Positions 1 through 42,580 of a stretch of DNA of 64,000 nt are shown here, piece by piece. The notes below the pieces were generated by a model. It was not told the DNA's origin. It made no database searches and saw only the letters and a list, made by a program, of their open reading frames with translations. Position numbers and translations under genes: made by a program. Positions within the stretch are counted from its first letter, which is position 1. The number at the start of each line of letters is the position of its first letter. The stretch lies in the NCBI GenBank assembly GCA_023055355.1, contig JALJCS010000036.1, positions 1,181,501 through 1,245,500 of the forward strand. Direction: 5' to 3'. The DNA comes from Agelaius tricolor (Eukaryota > Chordata > Aves > Passeriformes > Icteridae).

Positions 1-128
1 AAGGCAGGAATGATTGCAGCCCCAGCCCATCCTCCCAGCAGCTCCACTGCCCAGAGATCACAGGCAGGAGAGCCCTGTCCTGCTGCAATATCCCCAACTT
101 CCTGCTTTCGTCATGGCTTAGTCAATAT

Positions 129-686
129 TGATTTTTGAGGCCTGGATGTTCTGAGCTGAGGGAAATTGATTCTTGTCTCATGAGTCACCTCCTAAATTTA
201 ACACACAGATCATCCCTTCTCATGCTGCTTCTCTTTGGAAAAGCTTGGAAAGAAATGTTGATGCTGTTGAATTGTATTGGAGCAAGGAACACGTCATCCC
301 TGCTGACCTCACTGCCATCTTCTGAAAAATCCTTTCCTTGGGATTCTTCCTCCTGAGAAGCTGAGAGGCCTCAGGAACGAAATGTACCCAATGGTTATCT
401 GCTGCTGTGGAATGCAACAGGTGCATCTGGGATTGGGCTCATGTGGTTGTTTCTAATTCATGGCCAATCACAGCCCAGCTGTCCAGACTGTCTCAGTCAG
501 ACACAAACCTTTGTTATCATTCTTTCCTTTTCTATTCTTTGCCAGCCTTCTGATGAAATCATTTCTTCTCTTCTTTTAGTATAGTTTCAATATAATATAT
601 ATCATAAAATAATAAATCAGCCTTCTGAAACATGGAGTCAGATCCTCCTCTCTTCCCTCATCCTCAGACCCTGTGAACACGGTCAC
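129..686 (+). mobile_element. Solo LTR of passerine endogenous retrovirus type (degenerate)
   Basis: The stretch reads as one LTR-like unit: an AT-rich segment carrying AATAAA near 610, followed by a short U5-like tail ending near GTGAACACGGTCAC. I recognise the overall sequence from memory as a common passerine LTR; the family name is not assigned. No retroviral gene, primer-binding site or second LTR is visible nearby, so it is most likely a solo LTR. Clear target-site duplications were not found, so both edges are approximate. Its open frames are not genes. Confidence 0.5.
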
Positions 687-1038
687 CCTGCTCAGAACCA
701 AACAGATCCATTTGTGTCAAACAGCTGCTCCAGAACCTCCTTTTCTCCATCTCCTCCTTTTAGGAACATTTCCAGACAAACAGCAGGATTTCAACATTGC
801 TCCAAAGGTCTCCCCATGCAAGCCACGTGTGCCCAGCAGTGCTCTCCTCTTCAGCATTCTCTGAATGCAGCTCTGAGCTCTGGGCTGTGGGAACCCAGCA
901 CATCCCTCTGGCTGCCCAGCATGGCCCAGACCCCTGCAGGGGGCTCAGAGACCCTGGCACAGAGCCCAGAATGCCCCTGTGGGTTTGATTATGACCTGTG
1001 GAGCAAATTACCAGCCTTAGAGGAAGATCTGCAAGCCA

Positions 1039-1507
1039 TGACAAATTAAGTAGAATGATAGTGAAGTTATCATGGGGTGGAAAAGTAGATTTGGGGTTTT
1101 TGGTATGGGGGTTCAGGAGGCAAGATGGAGGGAACTGGGCAGGTCCAGCCTTTCTCCTTCTTCTTCTTGGCCTCCATCTTCTGCTGTGATGGTGGCACTG
1201 ACAGATTGGTTTAGAGTAGAAGCTCAGTGTCTAACATGGGTGATAGGTATTGGAAGGTAATTGTAAACATTGTAGATGTAGTTTTTAGAATAAAGACATA
1301 ACCCTGCCCCAGGGCAGGCAGAGTGCCTGGAACTGTCCTGCTGGATGGACCTCGGCAGGGCAGGAGAAAGAACTTTATAGATAAGAAACAATAAACAACC
1401 TTGAGACCGAGAACTGAAGAGCCCTGACTCCTTCTTCAAGCGCCAGGCTGGGAAAAGAGACTTTGGAACTTTTCTCGGGGTCACTGTGAGCAGCTAAAGA
1501 TCCCACA
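1039..1507 (+). mobile_element. Second solo LTR, ERVK-like passerine type
   Basis: This segment contains TATA-like and AATAAA elements (ACAATAAACAACC near 1388) followed by an R/U5-like stretch that ends in ATCCCACA. The TG...CA termini and internal order fit an LTR, and the sequence is familiar as a passerine class II (ERVK-like) LTR; this is recall, not a search. No internal coding region follows, so it is a solo LTR. The left edge and target-site duplication are uncertain, and a second AATAAA at about 1515 may mean the element extends further right. Confidence 0.45.
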
Positions 1508-1892
1508 CTGGGCAATAAAAGCTGCCCTTGCCTCAGGGAGTGCGTGTCCCTGCCCATGTCCCAGCGGTGACAGGTGAGCACCGCAGCTCCGTTGTCACAA
1601 GGCCGGCAGAGCAGCAGGTGGCAGCTGTAACCCTAGAGCAGAGCTCTGCTCTTTGTCTTCCCCGCTAAATCGGGGAGCTGGCGCTGCTCACTCCCTCCCC
1701 CTGCCCAGGCCTGAGCACTCTGCAAGCCAAGGATCCCATTCCCCCTCCCTTTTGTTCCTTTCTTTTGGCACTGGAGGGTGTTGGAACACCATGAAAAATC
1801 ACTGGTGAGTTTTTAACAAGTTCTAGGAGGAAAATCTTACACAAGGGACAAAAGGAAAGCTCCAGGTTCTGGAGACAGAATGAAGCAGAGCT

Positions 1893-2185
1893 CTCAGAAT
1901 CTCAGAATATCCTGAGCTGGAAGGGACCACAGGGATGATTAAATTCAGCTCCTGGCCCTGCACAGACACCCCAACAACCCCACTTGTGCTTAGAGCATTG
2001 TCCAAACACTCCTGCAGCTCTGGCAGCCTCGGGCTGTGCCCATTCCCTGGGCAGCCTGGGCAGTGCCAGCACCCTCTGGGGCAGAACCTTGCCCTAAATC
2101 CAACCTAAACCCCCCTGAGCCAGCTCCAGGCATTCCCTCAGTCCTGTCCCTGCTCACAGTGACCAAAGATCAGTGCCTGCCCCTC
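1893..2185 (-). mobile_element. CR1 LINE 3' fragment, antisense
   Basis: The plus strand starts with a repeated CAGAATCTCAGAAT-like motif, then GAGCTGGAAGGGACCACAGG and a long stretch typical of the reverse complement of the CR1 3' end, where the terminal 8-bp ATTCTRTG repeat lies at the end of the sense strand. The element is 5'-truncated, as most avian CR1 copies are, and carries no intact reverse transcriptase frame. Confidence 0.7.
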
Positions 2186-3094
2186 TAAATTAAACAAATT
2201 TTGTAACAGAGGGTTGATGTGACAAAATGAAAGAAATTGTTGATTTTAAGCAGAATAGATTGTAGTTACACATTACTTCTCATAATGCAAAATTCAGGGA
2301 AGCACTGGAGTGGCCATGGATTCAAAACCAACGAAAAGGGAGTGCTCCTTCCCTTTGACAGCTCAGCTCACCCCAAAGTGCCTCAGACATGCCAACCCAT
2401 CCCTCCTGTTTACTCTCTCCTAGGAATGTCACAAACTCAGCCACCAAAGGGACTTCACAGCTGAAGTGTGGTGCTGATCCTGCTGGGTTTCACCTTTGTT
2501 TGGATGGTGAAGCAAACAAGGTTCCTAGAAATGGCTCCTACTGGTGCTGTGCCAGATTTGATGGTGGAATTCATTCCCACACCTCAAGAACATCACCTGC
2601 TCCTCACGTTGCTGGGAAGGGTTTTCTCTGAATTCTGGAACTGCAGGAGCACCTCAAATAAATGGAAAATCAGCAATCTCTGCAATCTGCCCCTGCCCCA
2701 AACTCTCAGACACCACCACGGGCTGCTGGATACACAAAGCTCCCCTGCTCTGAGGCACCAAGCCTTTGTTTGCTGGAAAAAGGAAATAAAACAGTGCCAG
2801 CCCACCAAAACCTGAGCTGCTGGAGCTGCAATCAGACACTGCCAGGATTGGCCTGGAGCTGGCATTCCCTAAGAGATGTCAAAGCAAATGCCTTCCCTCT
2901 GTCAGGCAGCAATGGCAAGGCTACCCCAAGGGCCATTCCTGGACAGGGTTAAAATATCCCGAATCCAGTTCAGATGCTCTGTGAGCTGGATCCCAAAGGA
3001 GCAGAGCACAGGGCAGTGCTGTGGATTCTCAGGCACCTGTCCCAGGGCAGGGACTGGGCAGTGGGCACTGGGTGGGCACTGCAGGGGCAGTGAG
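2186..3094. other. Unannotated upstream flank of MYOM3
   Basis: I see no exon, RNA gene or clear repeat here. Several short open frames on both strands show no domain or splice pattern. In mammals the next gene in this direction is IL22RA1; no exon of it is recognisable inside the window. Confidence 0.5.
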
Positions 3095-3282
3095 TGTCCC
3101 CAGCTGGGCCATCCCCATTGTCCAGGGAGGGCTGGCAGGGCTATATTTGACTGCAGGGTGGGCACTCCAGCATGGGCAGCATTCCTCTGGGGACAGTCAT
3201 CCTCGAGGCACCAGCAGGACAAGGAAACCTCCTTTGTGCCTTGCCTTGCCTGGGGACAGGGGCTCTCCCTCAGCCTTCACCG
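3095..3282 (+). promoter_or_regulatory. MYOM3: Candidate MYOM3 muscle promoter and non-coding exon 1
   Basis: Within about 190 bp lie a myogenic-type E-box CAGCTG (3101-3106), an AT-rich TATA/MEF2-like CTATATTTGA (3141-3150), an M-CAT/TEAD motif CATTCCT (3180-3186) and then a consensus splice donor CG|GTGAGT at 3283. The MYOM3 start codon lies in an exon whose acceptor is at 4963-4964, so a non-coding first exon must lie upstream. This cluster is the best candidate found, about 1.7 kb upstream of that acceptor. The motifs are seen directly; the promoter role is inference. Confidence 0.3.
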
Positions 3283-4992
3283 GTGAGTTGGGTTTATCTG
3301 CCAATAAATTGCTGTTTATGCTGCATTTTGTAGGATCTCCAGAGCAGCATCAGTTGTTTTTGTGACAGCTTTGCACTGCAGAAGTGGATTGTGCTTTGTG
3401 ATTGTATCTGCTTTAATGATTGTTTTTCCAGTGGTGTTATGAAAATCCTGGTTTGCTTCATGTTTTCTCACCAGACTCTGCTCTGCTTTACTGGCATGTT
3501 TAGAAAATAATCTGCATTTGAATTGAAAAGTGTAGGTTTTAATAGTGATTATTAAACAATGAAATTTGTTCAGGGAAAAATAAAACCCATTATTTAGTAA
3601 AAATGAATCTGTATCAGTAATTATTCATGAGCATGGAAACAAGGCTCTGATGCCCAGGCTGACAGGACTCATTCTGCAGCTGAATCACTTCTGAAGACAG
3701 CAGAAACTATGAAATTACAATATTTTTTTTTCTCATAAAAGCCTGCTTCATTTTCTTCTTTTACTTGTCAGCATTTGTTGTTTCTTCCAAAGTTTGTACC
3801 CACAAAGCAAACATTATCAAGATAATTCTGTATTTTCATTTGCATGTTGGGATATTTTGCATTTACCACAACAACCCTGCTTTTCCATGGACTGTTTATA
3901 AGAAATTTATTTACATCAACAGAAGCCTGTACAAGTAAAAAAACTGTACAAGAAAATTATACTGGGAAAAGCTGAGGGTCTGTATTTTTATCAGGTTCAG
4001 ATTTGAAAGCAGCAAAGCTCAAATCCGGGTGGAAAATTTGCCAAGGGAAAATTTCAGTCATGGAACACGAGCTAGGGAAAGATTTACAGCTATGCTTGAA
4101 CAAATTCTATTCAGCAACAATTACATTTGCAAAGCTGCTTTTCCAAAGTAACCTGAGCTTTTAGAGCCTGTGAACGTGCCAGGGCCAGGATCCTGCTGGG
4201 TGGTTGGGATTTAACTGCAGGGACAGGGAGATGAAGAGGAATCCACTTTAAAAATTGCCTTTAATGCCCACCCATTAGTCAGAGACTAAAAGCAGAGAGC
4301 TGTGGGTTCCAGAGCAGAGGCTGGGAACAGGAGGGGAGCCAGGAGTGCCAATGTTTGCCCCTGTGCTCCCCCTGTGCACTGGGATTTCTTTGGGAAGCTT
4401 TCCTTGGGAAAATCCTGCTGCTCCTGAGCCGTGCCTTGCAGGCTGACATTTGGGAGGATGCTGTTTGCTCCATGGTTTTTCATCCTTTCCCTAAGAGCTC
4501 AGCAGAAACGCTCAGTGCTCCCTCAGGATGCACAGGACTGGGTAAAGCATTTTCCTCTTGGAGTGCTGAGCTGGGACTGCTCTGTGTGCAGCCTGGCCAA
4601 GGGGGATCCCACATCTGTACCTGGGGCAGGAGGGAGAGCTCTGCCTCAGCACCTGGAACTGCTGGAGCAGCCTGGTTTGCTGGGAGCTGTCCCTGCCCAT
4701 CAGATGGGCTTTAGCTTCCAACACAAACCATTCCAGGAGTCCTGATGAGAAACAGGAGAAACAGGAGAAAAAGCTGCCTTGAGAGACTCCATTCCTCCCC
4801 CTGATCCCACTTTCCACAGGAGCAGCATGGAGCAAACCCCTCTCACAGCATGGATGTCAGAAAATATTTTTATATGAACCTCACTCACAGCCCCTGAACA
4901 CCAAAGCCAGGACTTTAAAAGATTCTGTTGAAGTGTCTGATTTGAATGTTTTAATCTATTCCAGTAAGAAAGTTTGGCTTTGACATCCCACC

Positions 4993-28347
<23,355 letters not shown>

Positions 28348-29185
28348 ATGGTTTCCTTGAATTTGAAAGGAATTTAACTCCTTCAGATGCCTTTTGGTGT
28401 CTCTGTGTTCATTGTAGCAATATTTCAGTGGTTTGGCAGTTGTTACAGAACAATTCTGTGTGTGTGTGTGTGTGTGTGTGTTCACATGTGTGTACACTGC
28501 ATGTTCACCTTCCACAGAGACTCTGCCCTGGTAAATCTGTGTGGGAAATACCAGAGGATCCACACGTGGGGCTTTCAGTGGAGGGTTTTTGTATGAAATC
28601 ACTACATGTAACAGATTTTCTTGTAGCCTGTGTGTGTGTGATTAAACTCAACCCCTTGGTGACATCTCAGCACTGCTGTGAGTACATCCATGGTGAAATC
28701 ACTCCACCTGTGGGTGCATGGGAAGTCAGGACATGTTCCACACATAAAAATGACCCTGCAAATCAGGAATTCTCACAGGTAAATGTAATTACAAATCTGG
28801 TTCTTTCTGTGTGAACCTTCTTTAAAATTACCTACTAAAAAAGGGTGGTGAGTTGGTAAGAGAAAGCTGAGCATTGGGTCTCTATTTAAATAGAATGAAA
28901 AGCTAACTTAGAGAGGTCACCCACCCCTGGGATACAGGCTGTTTGAATTAAGCAATCGAATTGCAAGACACATCTAATGAAAGTCTTCCAAAATCAACAG
29001 TGAGGTCTGCACAGACAGCAAGGAACACCACTCGAGAGCTGGAGTGAGTGAAGAAATCCTTGTGCAGTTGGTGAGAAGAAAAAATAACACATCCTATTTG
29101 CTCCCTGCATTCACTCTCCAAGCAATGTTCCATGTTTTATCTTTTATCTTCTATTAAAATAAAAGTTTAAAAGAAACTGAGTTGA
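28348..29185 (+). other. MYOM3: MYOM3 3'UTR with poly(A) signal
   Basis: After the TGA at 28345-28347 there is no further exon. A (TG)n microsatellite lies at 28456-28480. ATTAAA (29153) and AATAAA (29158-29163) overlap and are followed by an A/T-rich region, giving a likely cleavage site near 29180. This is about 450 bp before the FABP10 promoter elements. The 3'UTR end is inferred from the signal only. Confidence 0.5.
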
Positions 29186-29630
29186 ATTCAATTCCATTAG
29201 ATGCACATCACTGACATCTGCTGGATAAAATCATCATTCATGTCCCACTCCAATATGATTTTGCCCATCCTCAAGCCATGGGAGGCCCACAATTTTAAAA
29301 GAAATAGAATGATTTTATTCATTCTATTTTATTCATTCATTAAGGTTCAAGTGCTCACAGCAGAGAACACTGTTATAATTAGGAACTTCCTGCTGTACAA
29401 TACCAATCACCTTGATCTACTGTAACTTTATCTGAAGAATTCTACTCAAGACACAGAGGATGTGTTAAACACAGAAGTTGTGAATAAAAAGCAAACAAAT
29501 GAAGCTGCACTGAAACACTTTCCAGCAAGGCTGGACAGGAGGTCAGTAACCCACAACAAACACAGCATCCCAAGCCTCAAGGTAAGAGCAGCGTGAACCA
29601 GAGGTTATGATCATTCAGAACAAATACCTC

Positions 29631-29664
29631 ATTAATGATTGCTGTTGCCCAGTTAATCATTAGC
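29631..29664 (+). promoter_or_regulatory. FABP10: Two HNF1-like sites upstream of FABP10
   Basis: GTTAATCATTAG at 29652-29663 is close to the HNF1 consensus GTTAATNATTAAC. CATTAATGATT just upstream is a second, weaker match. They lie about 80-115 bp upstream of the FABP10 ATG, where a liver promoter would be expected. A weak TATA-like CATAAGTA occurs at about 29697. The motifs are seen; HNF1 control is inferred from the liver expression known for this family. Confidence 0.5.
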
Positions 29665-29744
29665 CCTCTGACAGTCTGGGCTGGCCTCTGTGTTTCCATA
29701 AGTAGCATCCCCGTGGGCAGGGGCAGCCCTTGCTGTGTCCCACC

Positions 29745-31689
29745 ATGGCGTTCGCTGGCACCTGGCACATCTACGCTCAGGAGAACCTCGAGCCCTTCCT
29801 CAAGGCTCTGGGTAAGTGCCTGCTCCTCCTCAGATCACTGCCCCCACAGCTCTGACTGCTGCATCTCCATGGATTTTGGCCTTTGCTTTCTGTGGCAAAC
29901 TGCCCTGCTTGGTTCAGTCTGTTTGATCAAATTTGGATGTGAAAAGAAGCTGAAAGTTGCATAAATTGATGGAGAAAGGTTACAGATAACCCCCAAGGAA
30001 GAGCTGTTGTGTTGATTACCTGTAATTTTATAAACACATATAAGTAGAAACAGGCAATCAATTACTTATTCAGCCTCCCAATTATTGGTACAGAAGCCTT
30101 TTGTGCAGCACAAATGTTGTCAGTAATCTGTGAATAATTAACACTGGGAAAAGTGGTCAGTAACCTGTCAGTGCTTATCAAGTGTGCTAATGTCAGTAAT
30201 CTCTGAGTGATTATCAAATCGAATCTGTGAGGATTAGGAGGTGCTACACCAATAAATGTGCACTTACCTTTGCCAACAAAACGTTCCTGTTGGGGTTTTA
30301 GAGTAAATAGGAGATATTCAGGAGAGTGAGATCCAGTTCCAGCTGAAAAGCCTGGTCTGACAGCGTGACAGAACCAAACCCTCTCCTGGTGACAATGACA
30401 CCTTCAAATCATGCCAGGGACACCCCAAAAAGGGAGTTTGAGGTACTCCCACTGTTCCAGCTCTGACTGGACAGAAAATCCCCCAACTCCCTGGGAAAAT
30501 AAAGCAATGCACATGTGGTTCTTTTCATGGAGCATTGTCACCCCATGGGCAGCCCTTAGGAGAAGAAACTGCATAATCTGACACATCACCAAATATCACA
30601 GCAAAACCTAACCAGACTAGAAGGACTGGAGCAAAAAACTCCTAGAGAACAGAGGAACCCAAACCAGGATTTGTCTTTTAACTTGGACATCGCCTTCCAG
30701 TACTGCTGTGGATCTTTTGTGCCTTTGTTGGAAGGCACAATTTGCTATTTTGCTATTTCCATAACAAAAAGTTCTGTTTTGCCCATTTTTGCAGGGTTGC
30801 CAGATGACACCATCAAAATGGCCAAAGATATTAAGCCTGTTGTTGAAATACAACAAAAAGGCAACGACTTTGTTGTGACTTCCAAAACACCCAACAAATC
30901 TGTAACCAACTCGTTTACACTGGGCAAGGAGGCTGACATCACCACCATGGATGGCAGGAAGCTGAAGGTAAAGCATTCCAAGAATAGGACATCTTTATTT
31001 ATCCCTAAACCTCAGTTCACTTCAGTTTATGTGTGAGTGGAATTTGTTTGTACCATTTCCATTTGCAAATATTTCTACCACTTTAACAAACAGAAGTGTT
31101 CCTAAAACTCCTATTCAAATGCTGTGCTCTCTAGTTTAAATTAAAAGCTGTCCTTATGAAACATCAGTGTAATTTATTTTCTATTTATTAGTCCTCTACT
31201 TACTCGAATTGAATCCAAAATCTAAATTTTTAAAAATGTTTTTTAAATGTTCCAACAGTGCACTGTGAACTTGGTCAATGGGAAGCTGGTGTGCAAATCA
31301 GATAAATTCTCTCATGAGCAGGAAGTAAAAGGAAATGAAATGGTGGAGGTAAGTGCAAATAAGTGAAAATAAAGGCACTTGCAGAAAAATGCTGAAGGAA
31401 AAAAATGTTGATTAGCTCATAGTGTCTACAGAGTGTCCCTGTGGATAAAGGCTGCTCCGAGGGCACAACCAACTCCAACTTTCCCTTCATGCAAATGTTG
31501 TACATATATTTAAGTGTTGTACATATATTTACAGGCAGGTGCTGTGATTGTGTTTTCTTGTGGACTAGGATGGATTTATGCATGAATTACAGACACTTCT
31601 GCCACTTTGCTATAAAAATGTGTATTTGTCTCCCACAGACCATAACATATGGTGGAGTAACACTTGTCAGAAGAGGCAAGAAAGCATAA
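29745..31689 (+). CDS. FABP10: Liver basic fatty-acid-binding protein, complete, 4 exons
   Basis: FABP10 (liver basic FABP) is a cytosolic lipocalin-fold carrier of fatty acids and bile acids, abundant in bird liver. The exons are 29745-29811, 30795-30967, 31259-31348 and 31639-31689 (TAA). They give 381 nt, a 126-residue protein, the usual length. The exon lengths of 67, 173, 90 and 51 nt are the classic FABP pattern. The N-terminal GTW motif, the central block [20 protein letters not shown] and the ending [17 protein letters not shown] identify the basic liver type, not FABP1. The ATG sits in a CCACCATGG context. Mammals lack this gene. It is wedged between MYOM3 and SRSF10, both on the same strand. 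Confidence 0.96.
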
Positions 31690-31728
31690 AGACAGATCCC
31701 CTCCTCTGTGACACCTTTACATACCTGA

Positions 31729-31734
31729 AATAAA
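31729..31734 (+). terminator. FABP10: FABP10 poly(A) signal
   Basis: AATAAA occurs 40 nt after the stop codon and is followed by a TG/T-rich stretch (CTGTGATCTCTGTTTTATCT), so the 3'UTR is very short. Confidence 0.8.
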
Positions 31735-31739
31735 GTGCA

Positions 31740-34700
31740 CTTTCCACAAGCTGTGATCTCTGTTTTATCTGAACAAACACCATAGGAAATCAGGATGATT
31801 TCTGCTCTGCTTCCTCACAGCAGCCCCTTGTTACAGGACTGTGTTTTCCCCTCTGTCCTCAGAGTGACAGAAATTTGCCTCCCAGACAACCCAAGCTGCA
31901 CATAAATCACACAGCTCCAGCTCAGCACAGTAATCCTTGGGAGCAGCCAAAAGCTACAGAAATGCTCCTTGATTTCTCACACCCAGACTGAGCTCACTCA
32001 GCCTTGGTCCCTGCTTCTGTTGAAGGTTGGTCTTTAACCAAAGCCGTTCTCTATGACCTGGCCAGCACAGAACAATCAGGCATTTGTTGAGCTGATCTGT
32101 ACCACATGGCCCAGCAATAAAACAGCAATATTTGAAAAGCTGTGAAGCACTCAGCAGTCATTAACAATAGGGATGGCTGTTCTTAAACTGAATTACACAG
32201 AAGTACAATTAAGAGGCACTACGAGAGCAAAGAGAATTAAAATTTGCAGTGAACTCCCAGAGTCTCGTCATGGCCCAAGTCTGTGAGGCTGAAGTAAACC
32301 AGACTTTGCTCAGACCCTGTGTCTCCATTAAGTATAAAACACACAGGAGCTGTGCCTAGAACCATTTCTCTGCTGAGTAGATCCTATTATTGTGTTAGCA
32401 GCCCCATTTCATAACTGAAGTCGCTGCAGATTGGTTAGAATTGGTTTGAGGTGCAAGACCTCCATGAACAAAGTTGCTGGACTGCTAATGCCATTTAAAG
32501 CCCTCACGGGGAGGTTTTATCCCAGGGGAGAGTGCTGAGCTCCCATCTCCCCGTGCTAGAAGAGCAGTTTGTGAGGGGAGAAGTTGTGTTTTATTAACAA
32601 CACAATGGGATACGAGCACTTTGGGAAGTGTATTCTTATCCTGGGATGAGGCTGCTCTCAGGGGGAGTTTCACTGGCATAAAGGATCATTGTGCTCATTC
32701 TGCTTCCCAGGCAGCTCCAATGCCAAGCACAGCCCTGCAGCCAGAATTCAATTCCATGTGAGTTACACAGAAATAAGATCAGCAGCACAGAAACCGGGGC
32801 TGGTAAAACCCAGGGAGGAGGAGGAGGAGGAGAGGGGGGTGCTTTAAAGCTGCTTTAAAGCACTGGTGCTGCAAAAAGCCACGCAAGAACTCAGCACCCT
32901 TCTCTCTGGGAGTTGCTGGGGAACTGCTGCAAACACACCCTGAAACCAAACCAAACCAAACACACGCTGTGGTTTTCCAGCAGGAAATTCACAGAATGCT
33001 GCAGGTCTGCAAGGATCAGAGGCTGTGCCTGCAAACTGGAGCATGGAACGTGCAAGACACTTCAGGTTTATTTCTAAACCAAGGCAGAGATCCTCCATTA
33101 CTCATTTCAAACCTGCTACAAAAGGATTGTTGGAGATACCACACACTAAAAGCACAATGACCTTATTTAGAACTTCAACTCAGGCCAAGTAATTCTAATG
33201 GCTAAAATTCTAAAAAAATAAAAGAACACTTCACCTGGCTTTCTTCACAACTGCAATGACTTCATTTTTCCAGCAATGGTGCCAATCTTTCCCATCCTTC
33301 TGGCAATGTCCTTCTGCCACAGGGCACCCCAGACTTGGGTGGAATATTCAGTGCAGGTCCTTATGTGAAGCAGTCAAAACCTGAAGGATTTTGATCAGAC
33401 TGAGATCTGTGTCCCATGGCCCAAAGGAATGAACATTCCTCAATGGCAGAACAGCCTGGGATGGCAGCTCTGGATTCACTATTCCACAAAAACAATTTTT
33501 CTGTGCATTTTTCTGTGAAGGACTCCACTGGAGTATTTATAATTGAACTTGGATCTTGTTCAAAGTTTTGATTCCCAATCTGACAAGCTCTGACAAGGTA
33601 ATCCTGGCAGCATGGATTCCTATCCATCAAAGTCCACTCTCTGGTAAATTAATTGTTTTCAGAATGTCTGTAAATTTTTTTTTTTCTTTTTTGCTCTGTG
33701 CCAAGCACTCCCACCACAACTCCAGTCTCTGATGTGCGCTCTTGGCTTGATTTTTAGGTTCTTTTAATGATTTGTGTGAGCAGATCTGTGTTTATATTGC
33801 ACAAGGTAACAACTCGACCTGCTGCTTGCATACAGAAAAATGCTAACTGTAAATATTTAATGCAAAAAACATGGTCAGAGATCCTCATCCCTTCTCTGTT
33901 GAGTCCTGCACACAGACCATGAACATACAACCATATAAATTCCTTGTTTTGGAGGTGTATATGTCTGCACATCTCCTGTGTTAGTGACTGAACTTCACCT
34001 GCCATTCAAACTTGAATCATCTGTCATTCAAAACCTGTAAAAATCAGGCACTTCTTAATGTGAGATTGCCAAGATATGAACAGCAATGTCCACCCACCAG
34101 TTTTCATTCATGAATATTAAAAATAAAGATGAAAATACACTGGTGGCAGACACCAGGGCTGCATCAGCTCCAAGTCTTTCTGTCCCTGCAGGAGTTTGCT
34201 GAAAATCCCTCACATGAAAATGAAAATACTTTTCACTGAACTCTTCACCAAACCCTGTGACTGTGGGGTCAGATGTGCCTTTTATCCACCTTTATGTAAG
34301 TCACACATGAGGGTGGTGAGAAACAATCTCTCCACCCAGCAACTGGATTGTTTTCATCACACAAACAACTTAAATGGAAAGGGCTGGTCCTGTGCAAACA
34401 GCCTGGTGAAAACTCCTGGGGCTCAGCAGGGCAGTGGGTAACGGTGTTCTCCATAAAAATTGCATTAATTACTCCGTGTGCAACAATAGTTACACACTCC
34501 AGAGAGACACTGGTCATTTATTTCAGTGTTGCACAGCTGGGGACCTGTGGGATTCCACAAATCGAGCTCACCGATGATCAAAATTTATTACTATTTACAC
34601 ATTTTAGCAAACAAAGGAATTAGTGTGCCTTGGCTACAGGTCACATAGTTCTGAAATAGTATTCTATCTTCTGTTGGTTAATTATTCTGTGGCTTCTCAT

Positions 34701-35170
34701 GCTAATTAGTCCCGTTCTCTCCTTTTGGGCCAGTGGTCTGTGGGTTGATGGTCATGACCTGCCCCTGCAGATGTAAAATTACATTTTACCCAGCTGGAGA
34801 TCATTTCAGCACGGTTGCTGAGTTGGGTTTATTAGTTTCTTCCTTATCTTCAGAGTTCTTGCCAGATGGCCCATAAATTCTGTATTCTTTGTGTCCTCTA
34901 TCAGCGGGCATCCTTTTTTCTCAAGCTTTGTTAACCTCCCCCTAGGTCTGAGATCATCGAAGCATGTCCAGCCCTCAACTTTAACAAGGCAGTTCTACCA
35001 ATCTGTTATTCTAACACAGGCACATCGCTTAGAGCTCGTTGCCTGCCGTTTCACGGGTTACATCTGCCTTCTTGTTGATTAGGCTAGAAGGCATGAAAAC
35101 CTCAAACATCAAAGAACACCTTTTCTTAACAGAACTTATACATACTCCACATTTTGCAACAGCAATGCCA
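31740..35170. other. FABP10-SRSF10 intergenic region
   Basis: No exon or structured RNA is recognised in about 3.4 kb. Simple runs occur, such as GAGGAG at about 32818 and a T-run at about 33672. The part from about 34620 to 35150 reads like a diverged retroelement, but no terminus or family could be fixed, so it is not called. Confidence 0.5.
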
Positions 35171-35664
35171 CAGGACAGCGATCCCTTGAGCCTCAGAAAG
35201 GGCGTTAGAGCCCGAGGCGGTGTCAGCTGGCTGCACAGGAGGGAGCCACGGCGCCGTGAGGCGGCCGCACAAGGCCGGGCCGCGCTCTCCCCTCACGACG
35301 GGGGCGCCGCCGCCATCTTGCCCCGCGCGCGCTCCCCCTTCCCGCTCTTTCGGCGGGAAAAGCGAGAGGGGAGGGAGGGGGGAGCAGCGCGCATGCGCGG
35401 CGCGCGCCGGCGGACCCGCGAGCTCCCGCGCGGGGCCGGAGCGCATGCGCGCTGCCGGAGCGGGGCAGGATTTTGGCGCCGCGTTTCGCTCTCGCCGGAA
35501 GCCCCCCCGGGAAGTCTCGCGAGAGGCGGCGCGCGGGCGGGCGGTGCAGCTCCCCCAGGGTCGCCTCAGCCGCTCCCGCCGCGCCCGGGCCGCGCTCGCT
35601 CCTTCCCTCCCTCCTTCCTTCCTTCCCTCCTCTCCTTCCTGCCGTCCGCCCCGGCGCTGCCGAC

Positions 35665-42580
<6,916 letters not shown>

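Noticed and set aside
34620..35150. Possible LTR or DNA element upstream of SRSF10
   Set aside because: The texture resembles a diverged retroelement, but no termini, poly(A) signal or known family could be fixed by eye.
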